This document shows positions 23,435-35,232 of a stretch of 64,000 nt of DNA, in pieces. Below the pieces are notes generated by a model. It worked only from the letters and a program-made list of their open reading frames with translations. It ran no database searches and was not told where the DNA came from. The DNA is from Theobroma cacao (taxonomy: Eukaryota; Streptophyta; Magnoliopsida; Malvales; Malvaceae): the NCBI RefSeq assembly GCF_000208745.1, contig NC_030858.1, positions 19,851,997 to 19,915,996 on the forward strand, given 5' to 3'. A program made the translations under genes and the position numbers. Positions within the stretch are counted from its first letter, which is position 1; every line of letters starts with the position of its first letter.

Positions 23435-25342
23435 AGCTGAGTTGAGGATGGCAGTTGTATGCGTTGAGCCATGTTGTCTGGTTGGGATTGGCCTTGATGT
23501 GTTTCATGCATGTTTAGAATGTGATTGCATTGAATGTTGAAAGTTGAATTTCCTAAATGTTTTAAAATGATTTAAAAGTCAACATGGCATCAAGCTTGTT
23601 TATGATATACAAATTGCATGGTTTCAATACAAGTGCATCATTTTTTCTGAAGATCTTCTGTATTGTTTACTTGTTCCCTTCCTATGTTCACTCACTGGGT
23701 TTATACTCATTCTTTTCAACTTCATGTTTTAGTTTTCAGGATCGAAGGTAGTTGGATCCTAGGTTAAGGTGCTCCCTTCTATTCATTTTTCGGTAGGTTC
23801 ACTACGACTCTCAATGATAGCACCCATGCTCAAAGTCACTTCGTTGGTAGTCAAGGGTCTTTGTATGTGTATATGGTAGTTTAAATGTAAATTGTGAGAT
23901 TTGTTGTAAACACTGTATGTGTAGTTTGATTAATATTGTTGCCATAGACTAGCATGCAATAATACTATTTGAGAATGATATATGCTTGGTTGTCACGATT
24001 GATTCTCGAAGGAATTATTATTGAAAATTATGAACTATGAATTTTAAAGAAATATGGGTGATAGATGGACTAATGAACAGGTTTACATAGAGAGGTTTGT
24101 GTGAGACCTCGACCTCTATAGGCTGGTAACTAGGCATAGACGTAATAACACGAGCTAGGGGTAGTTTCGTCATTTCTTTAATAAGCCCCTAAAAGTAAGT
24201 TTTTAAACAATATTATGGCTTAAGTAAGCCTAAGGCATGAATGAATAATGAAATACAGGTAAAATGGCGAAGGAAATAAAAATAATGATGATTCCCGAGG
24301 TAGGGGCAAAATGGTCATTTTTCATCTCGGGTCAAAATTTTAAGTTTTTGTTAATCCGAGTATTTTTAGACCCTTGTGGACCTAGCCTTAGTGTCAAAAG
24401 AGTAAAAAGATTGCACAAAGGATTAGAGAAGAATAAGCTAACTTACTAAGGGCATTTTCGTAATTTAAGTGAAGTTGGATAAGCTTGAGCTATAAATATC
24501 AGCTTCCAACAACTTCTTTTCACATTTCCAGCAGCAACTTCTTCTCCTTCCTTCTTCCCTTTCACGTTTCTTCATCTTCCATGGAAGCTTGATATGAAAC
24601 CTCCATAACCTCTCTTGAAATAGCTCAAATTTTCAAGCTTTTGTGCACTTTTGCATAAAGCCCTTGTGCTCTTTCACTCTCTCACTTCAAAACCCTTGAT
24701 AAGTCTTACTTCCATACTTTCTCTCACTAGTTAGGCATTTAGAGAGAGAAAGAGAGAGCTTCAATAAGGGCTTGAAAGGTTTTGGAAAGAATTTCAATTG
24801 TAAAGCTACCAAGGTGAGTAGTGAATTAGAATTTGATTTTTTAGTGTTGAAAATGATTAGTGCTTAGACTTGTGAATGTCTAGTAGTTTATCTTGTTCAT
24901 TCGTTTTAAAGTGATTAGGATAGTGAAAATAGATAGCCACTTAGATGGCAATTGGAAGCTAGTTAAGAGATAGCTTTTAGAATTTATAGGTATTAGAATT
25001 GATTTAATTGTGATGTTAACATGATGATAGGTTACAACGAAGCCCCACTATCCCATTTGGACTATTAGGGAAGTTAAAGTCGACTAAAGGTTCAACAAAA
25101 TACCGGTGAGTGAACTTGCATTCAAAAAGTTTTGGGATGTGTATACAAGTATGTTTGATTGAATCCTTAAAGCGTTTTATTTGTTTTATCTTCAAAACTC
25201 GTTCAGGAACAAGCCCTTGATAAATTGTCTCTATGTTGTGATATGTGGCTGTTATGGATTCATGTACTACTACATTATGTTGGTATATATATAAATATAT
25301 GTTGTGCATTGATAGCTGACATTGTGTGATGATCATAATCGT

Positions 25343-25522
25343 GCTTGTGCACGATGTAGGGGGATGAACATGCCGGTGATGACAGTGGTGAGGGAGATGG
25401 ATAGTGATAGTGCCCGTGTGCACGATGTGGGGGGATGCACACGGTAGCACTAACTGTGCATGATGTGGGGGGATGCACACGATGACTCCCGCTATGTGCA
25501 CGATGTGGGGCGATGCACATGA
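25343..25522. repeat. Minisatellite inside LTR B2
   Basis: About five units contain GTGCACGATGTGGGGGGATG at uneven spacing of some 40-60 bp. It sits at the same place as the different repeat of B1, so the repeat has been replaced or rebuilt between two copies of one family. Confidence 0.82.
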
Positions 25523-25740
25523 GTTAGGTGAGACGGTGGTGGTATTGATGTTTATCTATGTATATATATGTATATATATGTTTATGAAATAAAAGTTTAT
25601 GAATATGGTATATGGTTGTAATGCATGTGAAAATTTGGCATGTTGAACTTTGGGAATTTTTAAGTGTTTTATGTTGATTTTGTCATTTCAGTAAGATGGC
25701 TTTCTTCTTGAGAGAATGGAAACTTTTCTTTGGTGCCTTG

Positions 25741-26160
25741 TTTCTCGTTGTAGCGAAAATGATTCTAGCTGTAGCGAGAAACTCTCAAGTTTGAGGGGTT
25801 TGCCTGACCTGGTTCTCGCTGTAGTGAGAATTTTGCTAGAGCCTCTCGTTGCAGCAAGAAACTTTCTGTTTTGGCCATTTGAATCTTGCTACAGCGAGAA
25901 AGAATCTCATTGCAGTAAGAAAAAATCTCGCTGCAGCGAGAAACTTTTTGTTCGGTATACTATCTTGCTGATTCTTGCCATATTTTTCCATTTCATTTAC
26001 ACCATAGTTGATCATGGACTCCCAACATTTAAGGGTTTATTTAATTAAGTTTGAAATGAGGAATTTTAGAAAGAAACCCTCGGCCAGTTGAGAAACCCTC
26101 GTCCAACTAATAACTTGAGCTAAATTTCGCTGTAGCGGAAAGGCATTCTCGCTGCAATAA
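25741..26160. repeat. Palindrome array TCTCGCTGCAGCGAGA in LTR B2
   Basis: Eight or more copies occur. The perfect 16-bp palindrome TCTCGCTGCAGCGAGA is at 25926-25941. Others differ by one to three bases, mostly C-to-T or G-to-A (for example TCTCGTTGTAGCGAAA), as expected after cytosine methylation and deamination. It corresponds to the array at 3795-4206 in B1. Confidence 0.85.
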
Positions 26161-27635
26161 GGACCCATCATTTCATTTGACTTGCTTGTATATCACTGAA
26201 GCTCTCATTTTCAAATTCTTTGTTATGTATGGAATCATTACTATCAAGTGATTAATCATTTAAGGGTTTAACGAGGGGTTTTAATAAGAATGAAACTAAA
26301 TTACATTGTTTTGAAAATAAATGCATCATGATTTCTTTAAACTTTCCCTCTTGTTTGCTTGTTTCCTTCTTATGTTCACTTATTGGGTTTATACTCACCG
26401 TTTTCAACTTCATGTTTTCAGATCAGGAGGCAGTCGATAACTAGGTTGAGGTGCCCTTGCAGATTCGTCTCTTTGGTAGGTATCTCTACATTCAATAGTT
26501 GTACGTCGCCCAAGTCTCTCCGTTGGAAGTCGAGTTCTCTTTTGTTGTGTATAGATAAACCAATGTAAATTATTAAAATATATATTTAGACAATATATGT
26601 ACACTTTGATTGGTATGCCACTATGAGTTGGCAATGCTTAGTATTATTTTGATTCAAAGTTATGAAATGTGACTCAGCAACTTTTGATCGAATGATGAAC
26701 AGGTCATATTAATAGGCTTGTTCGGGCTTAGTGGACTATGTCTGTTGGGCCAATGTGCCGATCATGGCCCGAAATTTGGGTCGTGACAGTTTGCTTGGGC
26801 CTAGTGGGCTATGCTTATAAGGCCCATGCGCTAGTCATGGCTCGGGATTTGGTCTGTGACAAGAAAGAAGTCAATTCCAATAAGGATTTCCTCATCAGAC
26901 TATGTGGGCTGTAGCCTCGACCCATTAATTTGCAGAAATCATAATTGTTCTAAGACTACTATTGTACTTCAATTTTAACAAGATTTTTGACCACCTTCCA
27001 TGTTGAACAACGCAAATTGGAAAACATAAAAATTGTAGCTTTTTCTCTTATCTTTGCAATGGTCAAAGAATTATCTCATTTAAAGCTTTGTAGAGAGAGT
27101 TATGGTTGAAATACCAAAATATATGTAGTGAAAGTTTACACCTTAAAATTGCTCTCCTTTTTTCAATAAAATTCTTCCTTCATTAAACATACAAAAGTAC
27201 AAATAAATCAATAACAACCTATCTTATTCACATTAACACCAAATTAAGCATAAAATTAACTAAAATTATATTGACTCCCCTAAATTAACTAACTGAAAAT
27301 AATTTAAACAAAACCTACTAATTTCTATGCATTACTGTAAGAACTAGGCTAAATTACTATCAAAATTAACTCCAAATGACTCTATATCAGAGGGTTATCA
27401 GTATACCAAATGCTTGAGCTTATATAATTAAGTTGAGAAGTTTTTTAATTGTATAATGAGTTTTAAGAATGCATGCTTGATGGTTTCGTGTGTAAATGGA
27501 TGTTATAAGATGTTTCCGCACGTAATGAGGAATTGCTTAATGAGGTTATGGTAAGAGGCTTGCTTGGGCTTAGCAGGTTATGCTCATTGGGGTCCATGCA
27601 CCAATCATGATCCATTCAAGAAAAAGGATGTGACA

Positions 27636-27715
27636 ATATCGCAAAAAACTATTGTGAGGGTTTTCACTTTATCCAGTACAAAGTTATTGTGAAGGTTTCA
27701 CTTGATCTCGTAAAA
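27636..27715. repeat. Right half of the 33-bp tandem repeat of copia F LTR
   Basis: Two units, each about 33-34 bp (AAACTATTGTGAGGGTTTTCAC and AAGTTATTGTGAAGGTTTCAC types). With the two units at about 17789-17863 they make a four-unit tandem repeat that E1 split in the middle. Confidence 0.75.
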
Positions 27716-28117
27716 TGCTCATTTCCCTTAATATATTTGGAATTCCTTAGTGTTGCAAGGAAATGGATATGGGCATTAGAGAAAGCTGAACTATTATAAA
27801 AATCTTGTGTCTTGCTTTTAATTTTTTCGCATTGAGATTTATCGCTTGCATCTGGCTTAGAAAATATTTTACGTTGATTCATTATTTATGCTTGGCTTGC
27901 ATTTGACTTAGGAAGACATTTTACCTTAATTTATTATTCGTTCTTTTTAATTCATCATGTAAACTTGCTTAAGAATATCAAATAATTTGTTTTTAACATA
28001 AGAAAAAATTTTTGGCTACAAAAATCTTGATTTTTATACTTAGTTTTCAAAAGAATTTTTAATATACCCATTTACCCCTTTTGGTATATTGCTTATTGAA
28101 ACTTTTACACTAACAAT

Positions 28118-28129
28118 TGGTATCAGATC
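28118..28129 (+). promoter_or_regulatory. Primer binding site of copia element F
   Basis: TGGTATCAGATC differs at one base from the initiator tRNA-Met complement TGGTATCAGAGC. It lies just after the LTR end near 28115. Confidence 0.85.
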
Positions 28130-28187
28130 TTGGTCTCAAATTTTGTAGGTCTAATCGCCTTTGAGAGATCCATTGTAGGAGCTCAAA

Positions 28188-29250
28188 TTGACAAAAAAAA
28201 AGGTGACGACAACCGTACTTAATGAAGGGCAATCGATCCAAAGGACACCCTTTTTTGTAAGTAATAACTACCCTTATTGGAAGAAATGTATAGAAATGTT
28301 TATACAATTGATGGACTTAGATGTTTGGAGTGTAATATTAGATGGTCCACATGTTCCAAATAAAGAGGTAGATGGCAAAATAGTCATTAAGTCTAGGAAA
28401 GAATGGGATGATAATGATAAGAAGTTAATTCAAGTAAATTGCAAGGCTTATAATACCCTTATTTGTGCCTTAGAGCTAGTGAGTTTAATAAAGTGTCAAT
28501 ATGTGAAAATGCCAAGCAAATTTGGGATACCTTAAAGGCCACATATGAAAGAACTAACCAAGCTAAAGAATCCAAGATTGGATTACTTACTTATGACTAT
28601 GAACTATTTAGGATGAGAGAAGATGAATCTATAAATGAGATGTTTAAAAGGTTTATGAACATTGCTTGAGGTTTAAAGACCTTGGGGAAAAACTTTCCAA
28701 ATGCCCAACTTGTGAAGAAAATCTTGTATAGCCTACTTAAGTCTTGGAGACCTAAAGTCTTGGTTATAGAGGAAGCTACAAACCTTAATGACTTTAAGTT
28801 AGAGGAGTTAATAACATCCTTACTCACATATGAAATGACATTGAAATGTAAGAGTGAGTTAATTGAGTCTAAAAGAGAGAGCGCTAAGAAAAAGGGAATA
28901 ACTCTTAAATCCATAGTTGAGGAAGAAGAGAAAAGCCAAAAGAGTGAGAGTGAAAAGAAGAAGATATGGCCATGCTAGCTAGAAAATTTAATAAGTTCAT
29001 GATTAAAAATTTTAAAACTATGAAACCTACAAGAAGGGATATGTCTAAAGTAGAGCATACAATAGATCACTTGATATGCTATGATTGCAAAAAACCCGAT
29101 CACTCCAAATATGAGTTCTCAAATAAAAGAAACACTTCAAGGAACTCTAAAAAGAAAGCAATGATGGCAATGTGGAGTGATAATGATGACTCTCAAGATA
29201 AGGAAAGTGATGAAATTGCCAACCTTTGTTACATGGCAGGAGATGACTAA
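28188..29250 (+). pseudogene. gag: gag of copia element F, broken
   Basis: A Sirevirus-like gag matching G gag over most of its length. The N-terminal segment with NNYPYWK (G has SNYPYWS), W-S-V-I-L-D-G, then Q-I-W-D-T-L and A-K-E-S-K-I-G-L-L correspond to the UBN2-type copia gag domain. A Lys/Glu-rich stretch precedes one zinc knuckle at about 29077-29119 whose last Cys reads Phe. The start codon is lost (ATTG where G has ATG). Frameshifts near 28460 and 28970 and a stop near 28667 break the frame. Confidence 0.88.
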
Positions 29251-30703
29251 AGGTATATCCTATCCTTCACAATCTTGACTCATTCACTCATGATGAAAAT
29301 GATTATACCTTTGAATTTGAAGAGACAATATTGAAATACAAAGACATCATAAGAAAACTTAAGGTTGAAAATGAGAACCTAGTTAAGACTAGGATTGAGC
29401 TGGAAAGCAATATGAACTAAATGACTTGAAAAAGAAAGATGATAAATTGCATGACACATTCTCTAAGTTTCAAAATAGCTAACAAAACTTGAATGACATG
29501 TTGGTATTATAAAGATCATTCTTTACCAAGGAAGGGCTAGGCAATGACTTTACACAAAAAGAAACCCATTTTAAGAATTTCTTTGTTAAAGAAAATGAAA
29601 AATATGATGGTTTTTCTAGATGCACTTCGTGTCTCAATTTTGGAGACTCTACTATATCTTGCTATTATAAAATTGTTACACAAAGAGATAAAGTTTGTAA
29701 ATATGCATGAGTTCCAAAAGGAACTAAATCTTCACAATACAAGGTGGTAGAAGTGGATAAGGTTCACAAGAGAACAAGGTTACTAACCGTAAAAGACCCA
29801 AGAAAATTTAGGTACTAAAACGGATGTTTAAGTTTTCTTTTTGTAAGAGGAGCATACATGATCTAAGTTAATAGCACAAGAGATAGGTAAATTAAATCAT
29901 TCATTTGTGATGAAGATCATTGAGGTATTGCATGTAAAATATTGATTATCAATTCTTACACATTTAATTTGACACATGTCTAATGAAATTGAGGTATATG
30001 CTTGCTAAAGGTACTTAATGATGATATACTCTTGTTGAAAAAATTCTCTTTTGAATTATCATTAGAAAACTATTGCAAAATGTTTGATTGATAGTGTTTG
30101 GACAATGTATGATGAAATTGACAATTAATGCTTAATGGTATCTTGGACATACATTAGAACTAGTGTGCATATACTCTTGAAATTATGAGTATTTGAAGCA
30201 TATATTGAATATTTATTTAAATACTCATGCCTTACTAGTTTCTTGAATATATGAGTATTAGATTGACATGTTGGACATTCTATTTAAATACTCATCTATC
30301 ATATGATCATTATCAATCCCCATATTTACCTCATGATCCATCTAAGGGAAGGTAAGATTATGCTTTGATGTGATTAACCACTTAACTCTTTCTCCTTGTT
30401 AAAAGCAATTTAATGAATGATTAAGGGGGAGTTGATCATTAACATTGTCCTATGATGATTGAGCAATTGAAATCTTCAACAATTAGCTTGGTGAGATCTT
30501 AACAAATGGTGTTCTACACAATTGGTAATATCTCTCAAACACCATATTAATATTATGCTTAATGATGCTCTTTATTTTTGCTTGAAATATTGAAACACAG
30601 AATCATTATATGCTACTCACTATAGTTATAATATTTTTTATATTTGTGATTAGTATTGTTTGTTGATCATTTGATTAAGTATTCTTTTGAATACATTTGT
30701 ATG

Positions 30704-30741
<38 letters not shown>

Positions 30742-30947
30742 TTTGTGTCCTTAATGTGCTTGATTGAATGAGTCTATGACTTATTGATTAGCTAGTTGAC
30801 TGCTTATGTAAGTACTCTTATTTGTATGTACGAATTATTATGTTATGTTGCATTATATCTTGTTTATATCATACATGCATACATCATTCACACAAGTCAT
30901 CCAAGACTAAGTCCTTAATCATCTCTTATGTTTTTCAAAAACACACT
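29251..30947 (+). other. Decayed remainder of copia F internal region; no pol recognised
   Basis: The first 580 bases still show broken Lys/Glu-rich coiled-coil-like gag sequence, as in G at 49640-50000. From about 29830 to the E2 insertion I see no protease, integrase, RT or RNase H motif in any frame. A purine tract TTAAGGGGGAG lies at 30421-30431, like the tract before the third ORF of G. An (AT)16 run lies at 30707-30738. Pol has been deleted or was never present in this copy. Confidence 0.6.
30707..30738. repeat. (AT)16 microsatellite
   Basis: Sixteen uninterrupted AT dinucleotides between the gag remnant of F and LTR E2. Confidence 0.95.
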
Positions 30948-33613
30948 TGTCATGACCTAAACCAGAAGGCCATGACTGGCGCACGAGTCTAGCAAGCAAG
31001 CCCACTAGACCTGAGCAAGCCTCAGAGTTCATATTCAAACATACATAGGCTAAGGGATTTAATCATCAAATTTTCATAATAAATCTGAATCAAATAGAAC
31101 ATCCTTGGCTTAATTTCCATACAAATATTAATAGTGCCATACGTTGGCCATCCAAACAGATTCATACATATTAACTTTTAATACACCACATAACATGGTA
31201 CTCAGTGCCAACACACATTATCCATAGCGGAAGCTTTGATTGACTCAGTAGAGTGACCAAAATTAAGGACCTATCGAATGCCAAAATTGGTTTGTCTACA
31301 GATGATCTTTGCCATGCTCTTTCGTGGTCTATTGATTTGTACATGGTACACAATTGGGTGAGTACTATAATACTCAGTGGGTGCTGCAGATAATCAAAAT
31401 CAATTATGTGCATATATACGTCAAACATATTATAACTATATTGCACTCTTAGTGTGTCCATATAATCATTCAATACATATTTAAATATAAGGGAATATAA
31501 TCATCCCTAGGTTCACCAAATACGAGGGTATATCATCTTCCCAAAAGTCATCATTAGCATCACATATTGTGGGGCTTACCTTGGAAGCCAACCAAGTCAT
31601 TCAAACCATTCTCCACAACACACTTTAGTTGCCAAAGCATCACATGAAAGTGATATAACATGTATATCAAGCCTCTCACGGCTATCTCACGTCATACACG
31701 AATCAAATCAATGAGTGGTCCTCGCTTAGACATAAACAAATCATGCTCGGTGGCCAGAGAGTGGAAAATTAAATCATGCACAGGGCCAAAGTTGGTGGTA
31801 GAAAAACAGATCATGCTTAGTGCTGAAGCAGCTAAAGAAAAGTCAAAATCATCAATTGGAGTAATCTCTTGACAGTCGACATCACCCGGAGTATTCTCAC
31901 ACAGGTGGCTTCACAATCATCATCTAGAGTAATCTCCCAACAGATGGCATCATACACAACAGGCAAGAACCACAAGCGAGATATCAGCCACTACCCTTGC
32001 TTACCACCGTCCTTGAGGCACGGACATAGTCACAAGGCATCGAGCTCCACTCATCCACAAATCAGATCAACATCCAAAATTTATCCCTCGGACAAAAATA
32101 CAAATCCACAATTAAGGCCATCATGCCTTTATCGTTCACATTTTTTGTATCAAACCTCAATTCACATTTATTGGGCTTTAATCATTTTAAGCTCAGTTAG
32201 ATCTAGATGCCTCTAAATATCCAAGGCCTCATTCAATTAAATTGTCTCGACATATTAATCACCTAGGGTAATCCATTCCTAGGGGTTTAACGTAGCCTAC
32301 AAGCCTCCTAGTCTAGGCTTACACAACATAGGCCACCCATGTGGCTCGCATCATAGCGTAATCACACATAATTCACATATATACATATACACATATATTG
32401 TTCTCTAGCCTAAGTTTATTCATCTAGGCCTATGTACAAAATCTAGTACCAGTGTAACTCACTTATAATGCGTTATGCATCATGTGCATCTAGCTTAAAT
32501 CCCACTCATAGTGACAATAAGAGGCACTCCCAGCCAAGCTCCGATCCTTAGCCTTCGATCGTCTTCTAGCTAGCCAATAAGTTGACTTAACTTTGTTTCC
32601 CTCTTCAAACACATCAAAACATCGAAAGATTAATTAGCCTTTGCTTTTAAAAAATGTCAACTTTTCACATAATTAACTAAATCTTAGCAATCCAACTATT
32701 CAAGCTCAAATGCTTCATTAATGAAATAAACCCATTTCTTGAGAGTCAAATTGCACGAGTCTTAGCTCCCAAATTCCTCAATCCAAGCCAAAGAAGGAAA
32801 AATACTGAATTTGGAGAAAAGTCAGATTTGAAGTTATTAATTGATTAATTTGGAAATAATCAGTAAAAATGTTAAATCTTACCTCTAGAATGGTTCCCTA
32901 AGCTTCAAATAGCTTTAAATGTCTCAAAAATTCAATTTGGAAGGTTAGAGTTTCAAACTTCTAGAGAGAGAAAGGCAAAGAAAAGGATGAGAGAAAGAGT
33001 TGGGCGAAATGGCCTTAAATCCCTTTTTATTTTTGCCTTACCTCTCTAATGTATCTATACATTTTGGAAATGTATCAATTGATATGCCCTAAATTCCACT
33101 GAGTGTATCAAAACATAGGGGAAATGTGTTGATACTTTTTCCCTTGGGTGCTTTCTGCTTCGAATGTTCGATACATTTTCATCCTTGGCTAAATCTATCG
33201 ATACATTCTCAAATGTATTGATAGAATATTCTTCCCTAGCCTTTGTTATTCATCTTGCCAAGAAAGTATTTATACATTGCGGTATGTATTGATACTTTCA
33301 CCCTTATAGGTAGCTCCAAGCTTCCAAAACTTCCAAAAATTAAAGTTTAACACCCCAAAATCATTCCTTATTAATATCACACCTCAAATTGTTCATTTAG
33401 ATTAACCCCATACACATATAAATCCTCAAACACAACATCAAACTTAGATTAAAACCTCAAATTATGGGATTCATTACATATTTCCCCAAATTTGCTTAAG
33501 TTTCAATATGTACACTCTTAAACCTAAGCATACATATCATATCATCAAAATCCTCAAGACTCCACATATTTGATAAATCATTCTTAGTTTACTAAAAAAT
33601 TGAGGGTGTTACA
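30948..33613 (-). mobile_element. Solo LTR E2, minus strand, TSD ACACT
   Basis: ACACT at 30943-30947 and 33614-33618 flanks a 2666-bp minus-strand LTR running on the plus strand from TGTCATGACC to GAGGGTGTTACA. It belongs with the E group by its ATCGAT palindromes, its 'GGGGCTTACC'/'CACTCA' modules and its start, which is also found in fragment E4 (55165-55429). It has no coding domain. Frames at 31660-32216 are LTR and minisatellite sequence. Confidence 0.88.
33048..33298. repeat. ATCGAT-centred palindrome array in LTR E2
   Basis: Six or seven degenerate copies of AATGTATCGATACATT, including AATGTATCTATACATT at 33048-33063 and TCTATCGATACATT near 33195. They lie about 315-565 bp from the LTR 5' end, similar to the first cluster in E1. 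Confidence 0.78.
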
Positions 33614-33814
33614 ACACTTCACAAGTTTAAGAATATACCTTTGATTTCTTAAATGATTTTTCAAGCCAAAATCGATTCTCAATCTTGATAATTGAGGTTT
33701 AAACAAACTTTAATAAGTTTTCTAAACTTTCTCAAGAAATCAAGGTTATTTTTAAAGTGTTTTTAAATGCCAAATTCATCATTTAATTAAACCTTGATTG
33801 ATTATCACAAAGGA

Positions 33815-34066
33815 TATAGTCGACTATAGTTGATTTTTTAAAGTCAAATGTCAAAATAAGAAAGACATAGTCGACTTTGTCATTGAGAGGATCGACTAGC
33901 CTGTGCATTTAAGTGGTTCAAACGTGAACATTTGAAAAGTCGTAGTCGACTATGACCATTGGTTTCTTAAATTCCTTGAATCCTTCATTCTTCCAAATTC
34001 ATCCAATCTTTCTTAGATTCATCCTCTTCTCCAAGTTCATTTCACTTAGAATTTCCACTATAAATA
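33815..34066 (+). promoter_or_regulatory. Palindrome and TATA region before third-ORF remnant of copia F
   Basis: TATAGTCGACTATA, a perfect 14-bp palindrome, is at 33815-33828. Degenerate copies follow near 33864 and 33941, and then TATAAATA at 34059-34066. This resembles both the copia LTR promoters (F at 17045-17503, G at 44563-44873) and the region before the third ORF of G (53375). It may be a third-ORF promoter or a leftover of a 3' LTR; the sequence does not settle which. Confidence 0.55.
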
Positions 34067-34384
34067 GGGTATTTTGGTTCAATAACAAATCACTCAAACT
34101 TAGAAAATCATTTTTCAAAGTGAATAGTTGAGTCCTCTATATTCTTACTTGATCCTAGACTTTTAGGATTGACTTTTCACATCCTCTAGTCGATTTTCAC
34201 TAAAAAATTTACTTTTCCATGGTTTCACCACATAAACGCTACAAAGTTTCAACTCAAAGAGGTCATTTGGGTCCATCAAACATCACAAGGTTCCAAGCAT
34301 TAAACTTTCATAACAATACCACTCAATAATGCTGCAAAAATCTTTTTTGCTTCGATACCTATCTACCATGGTTGGGTAATAGAT

Positions 34385-34830
34385 CTTTACTTTCTCAAAA
34401 AGTTAGTTTTTAGTATATTGAGAATTTTAGGACCTTTGGTTGGTATGATTATTTGAGTATGAATATTCTTGTGTTTGAGAAGCAAGTCAGAGTGTTTTAT
34501 AGTAATTCTACTGTAGAATATAAGAATGAAAATAATGAACTTAAAACTTATGATGATGCCTTCACCACTTACATTATGGGTAGAATGTTGTAGATAACAC
34601 TTGATTTGATTATAGAAGTGTTTGGGTTACACTATGCACTAGGTGCAATGACCTTCATTAGTGATCAATTAATTGTACAAGAGCAAGAAAGAGAGATATT
34701 TGTGAACAATATTGGTGCTTCCAATTCATGCACTAGGTTGTCCACAATGGATAGGATTTTACACTTGATTATCTATTGGACTTTGAGGCCAGTTCCTAGC
34801 AAACACTCATCCATATCTACAAAAGTTTAA
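34385..34830 (+). pseudogene. Remnant of third ORF in copia F ('putative plant transposon protein' type)
   Basis: The frame reads E-K-Q-V-R-V-F-Y-S-N near 34475, then T-L-D-L-I-I-E-V-F-G-L near 34600, then R-I-L-H-L-I-I-Y-W-T-L-R-P near 34755. The order and spacing match the G third ORF, which has L-V-K-E-F-Y-S-S, T-T-T-D-L-G-S-L-L and R-I-L-H-Y-S-I-A-A-N-V. A stop lies near 34592 and the match ends where LTR E3 begins. Function is unknown. The family is seen mainly in plant retroelements. Confidence 0.6.
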
Positions 34831-35024
34831 AATCCTACCTTGATGTATGGTGTTTAACAAGAAATCCATAGGCGAGCAATTAATTGACATGCTTTGAGCA
34901 TTTAAAACTAAGTTTTTGAGCTTTAAAGAAAAATGTTTTAATGTTCAGAGATGCTTTACAAAATTTGAGATTGAAAGAAGTCTACTTGGAAATGTTTCTA
35001 AGATTTATTTTTGCTTATTAGAGC

Positions 35025-35232
35025 CTATCGATTAATAGATACAATCTAAAAAGGTTTTCTCAAAGCTGCCTTGAAGAACATCGATGGATAGATGACCATA
35101 TCTATCCATAGATAACTAGATTTATCGATAGATGACCCTTATCTATCGATATATAGCAACCAGAAAGCTTTTAAAAAGGACTTTGAAGCCTATTTCTTGA
35201 TAGATAGTCCTAATTATCGATAGATGATGTTG
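35025..35232. repeat. TATCGATA palindrome array in LTR E3
   Basis: Six or seven copies of TCATCTATCGATAGATGA-like sequence, for example ATTTATCGATAGATGA near 35110 and TTATCGATAGATGATG near 35214. They lie about 200-400 bp from the LTR start. The motif differs from E1 and E2 outside the ATCGAT core. Confidence 0.78.

Larger units (their letters stand above)
24100..26788 (+). mobile_element. Solo LTR B2 (gypsy family B), TSD GTTTG, innermost of the nest
   Basis: GTTTG at 24095-24099 and 26789-26793 flanks a 2689-bp LTR from TGTGAGACCTCGACC to TTTGGGTCGTGACA. It aligns along its length with B1 (2238-4834). It keeps the canonical TG start that B1 has lost. It has no internal region. As the innermost layer it is the youngest insertion of the nest. 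Confidence 0.92.
21649..26861 (+). mobile_element. Solo LTR C, interrupted by B2, TSD AGAAA
   Basis: AGAAA at 21644-21648 and 26862-26866 flanks a sequence starting TGTAACACC and ending GGTCTGTGACA. Without B2 and one target copy it is about 2.5 kb. It shares late modules with B and K: the 'CACTCACTGGGTTTATACTCA' type block near 23690, a GATCG block near 23745 and the TGACA end. The 135-codon frame at 22188-22595 is a CT-rich LTR stretch, not a gene. Confidence 0.87.
20677..27400 (-). mobile_element. Solo LTR D (Athila-like), interrupted by C and B2, TSD GTATA
   Basis: GTATA at 20672-20676 and 27401-27405 flanks a minus-strand LTR running on the plus strand from TGTTGTTGATT to GAGGGTTATCA. 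Removing the nested LTR C leaves about 1506 bp. It is the reverse complement of the LTR at 61750-63226; for example 20880-21080 pairs with about 62920-63120. That copy follows an Athila-like 3' region, so D is assigned to the same family. No internal region is present. Confidence 0.87.
17864..27635 (+). mobile_element. Solo LTR E1 (interrupted by D, C and B2), TSD ATATC
   Basis: ATATC at 17859-17863 and 27636-27640 flanks a sequence starting TGTGAAATGCC and ending GGATGTGACA. Removing LTR D and its duplicate leaves about 3.0 kb. It shares with E3 the block around 'GGCGAGCA' near the start, the 'GGGGGACAAGC' block (19190 here, 36005 in E3) and the ending. No PBS, gag or pol is present. It inserted into a tandem repeat of the copia F LTR. 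Confidence 0.87.
16700..28115 (+). repeat. 5' LTR of copia element F, split by nested LTRs
   Basis: Sequence before 17864 and after 27635 forms one copia LTR once the nest is removed. The left part holds repeats of TCGACC/GTTGACC type (about 17045-17430) and a TATA box. The right part runs to the PBS at 28118. The LTR of element G (44385-45460) has the same plan: palindromes, TATA, then 'GGTAAAAACTATTGTGAAGG' type tandem repeats and an end just before the PBS. The start near 16.7 kb is approximate and no TSD was found. Confidence 0.7.

Noticed and set aside
23196..23511. CRISPR-like regular repeats and ORFs on both strands
   Set aside because: Repeats are head-to-tail units with no unique spacers, inside an LTR of a plant retroelement; this is a minisatellite.
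25016..25520. 161- and 81-codon minus-strand ORFs rich in His, Pro and Cys
   Set aside because: Translation of the LTR B2 minisatellite; the matching place in B1 gives a different spurious peptide.
31660..32216. 70- and 115-codon ORFs on the plus strand
   Set aside because: They lie antisense in solo LTR E2 and carry repeat-like peptides; no domain or homolog is recognised.
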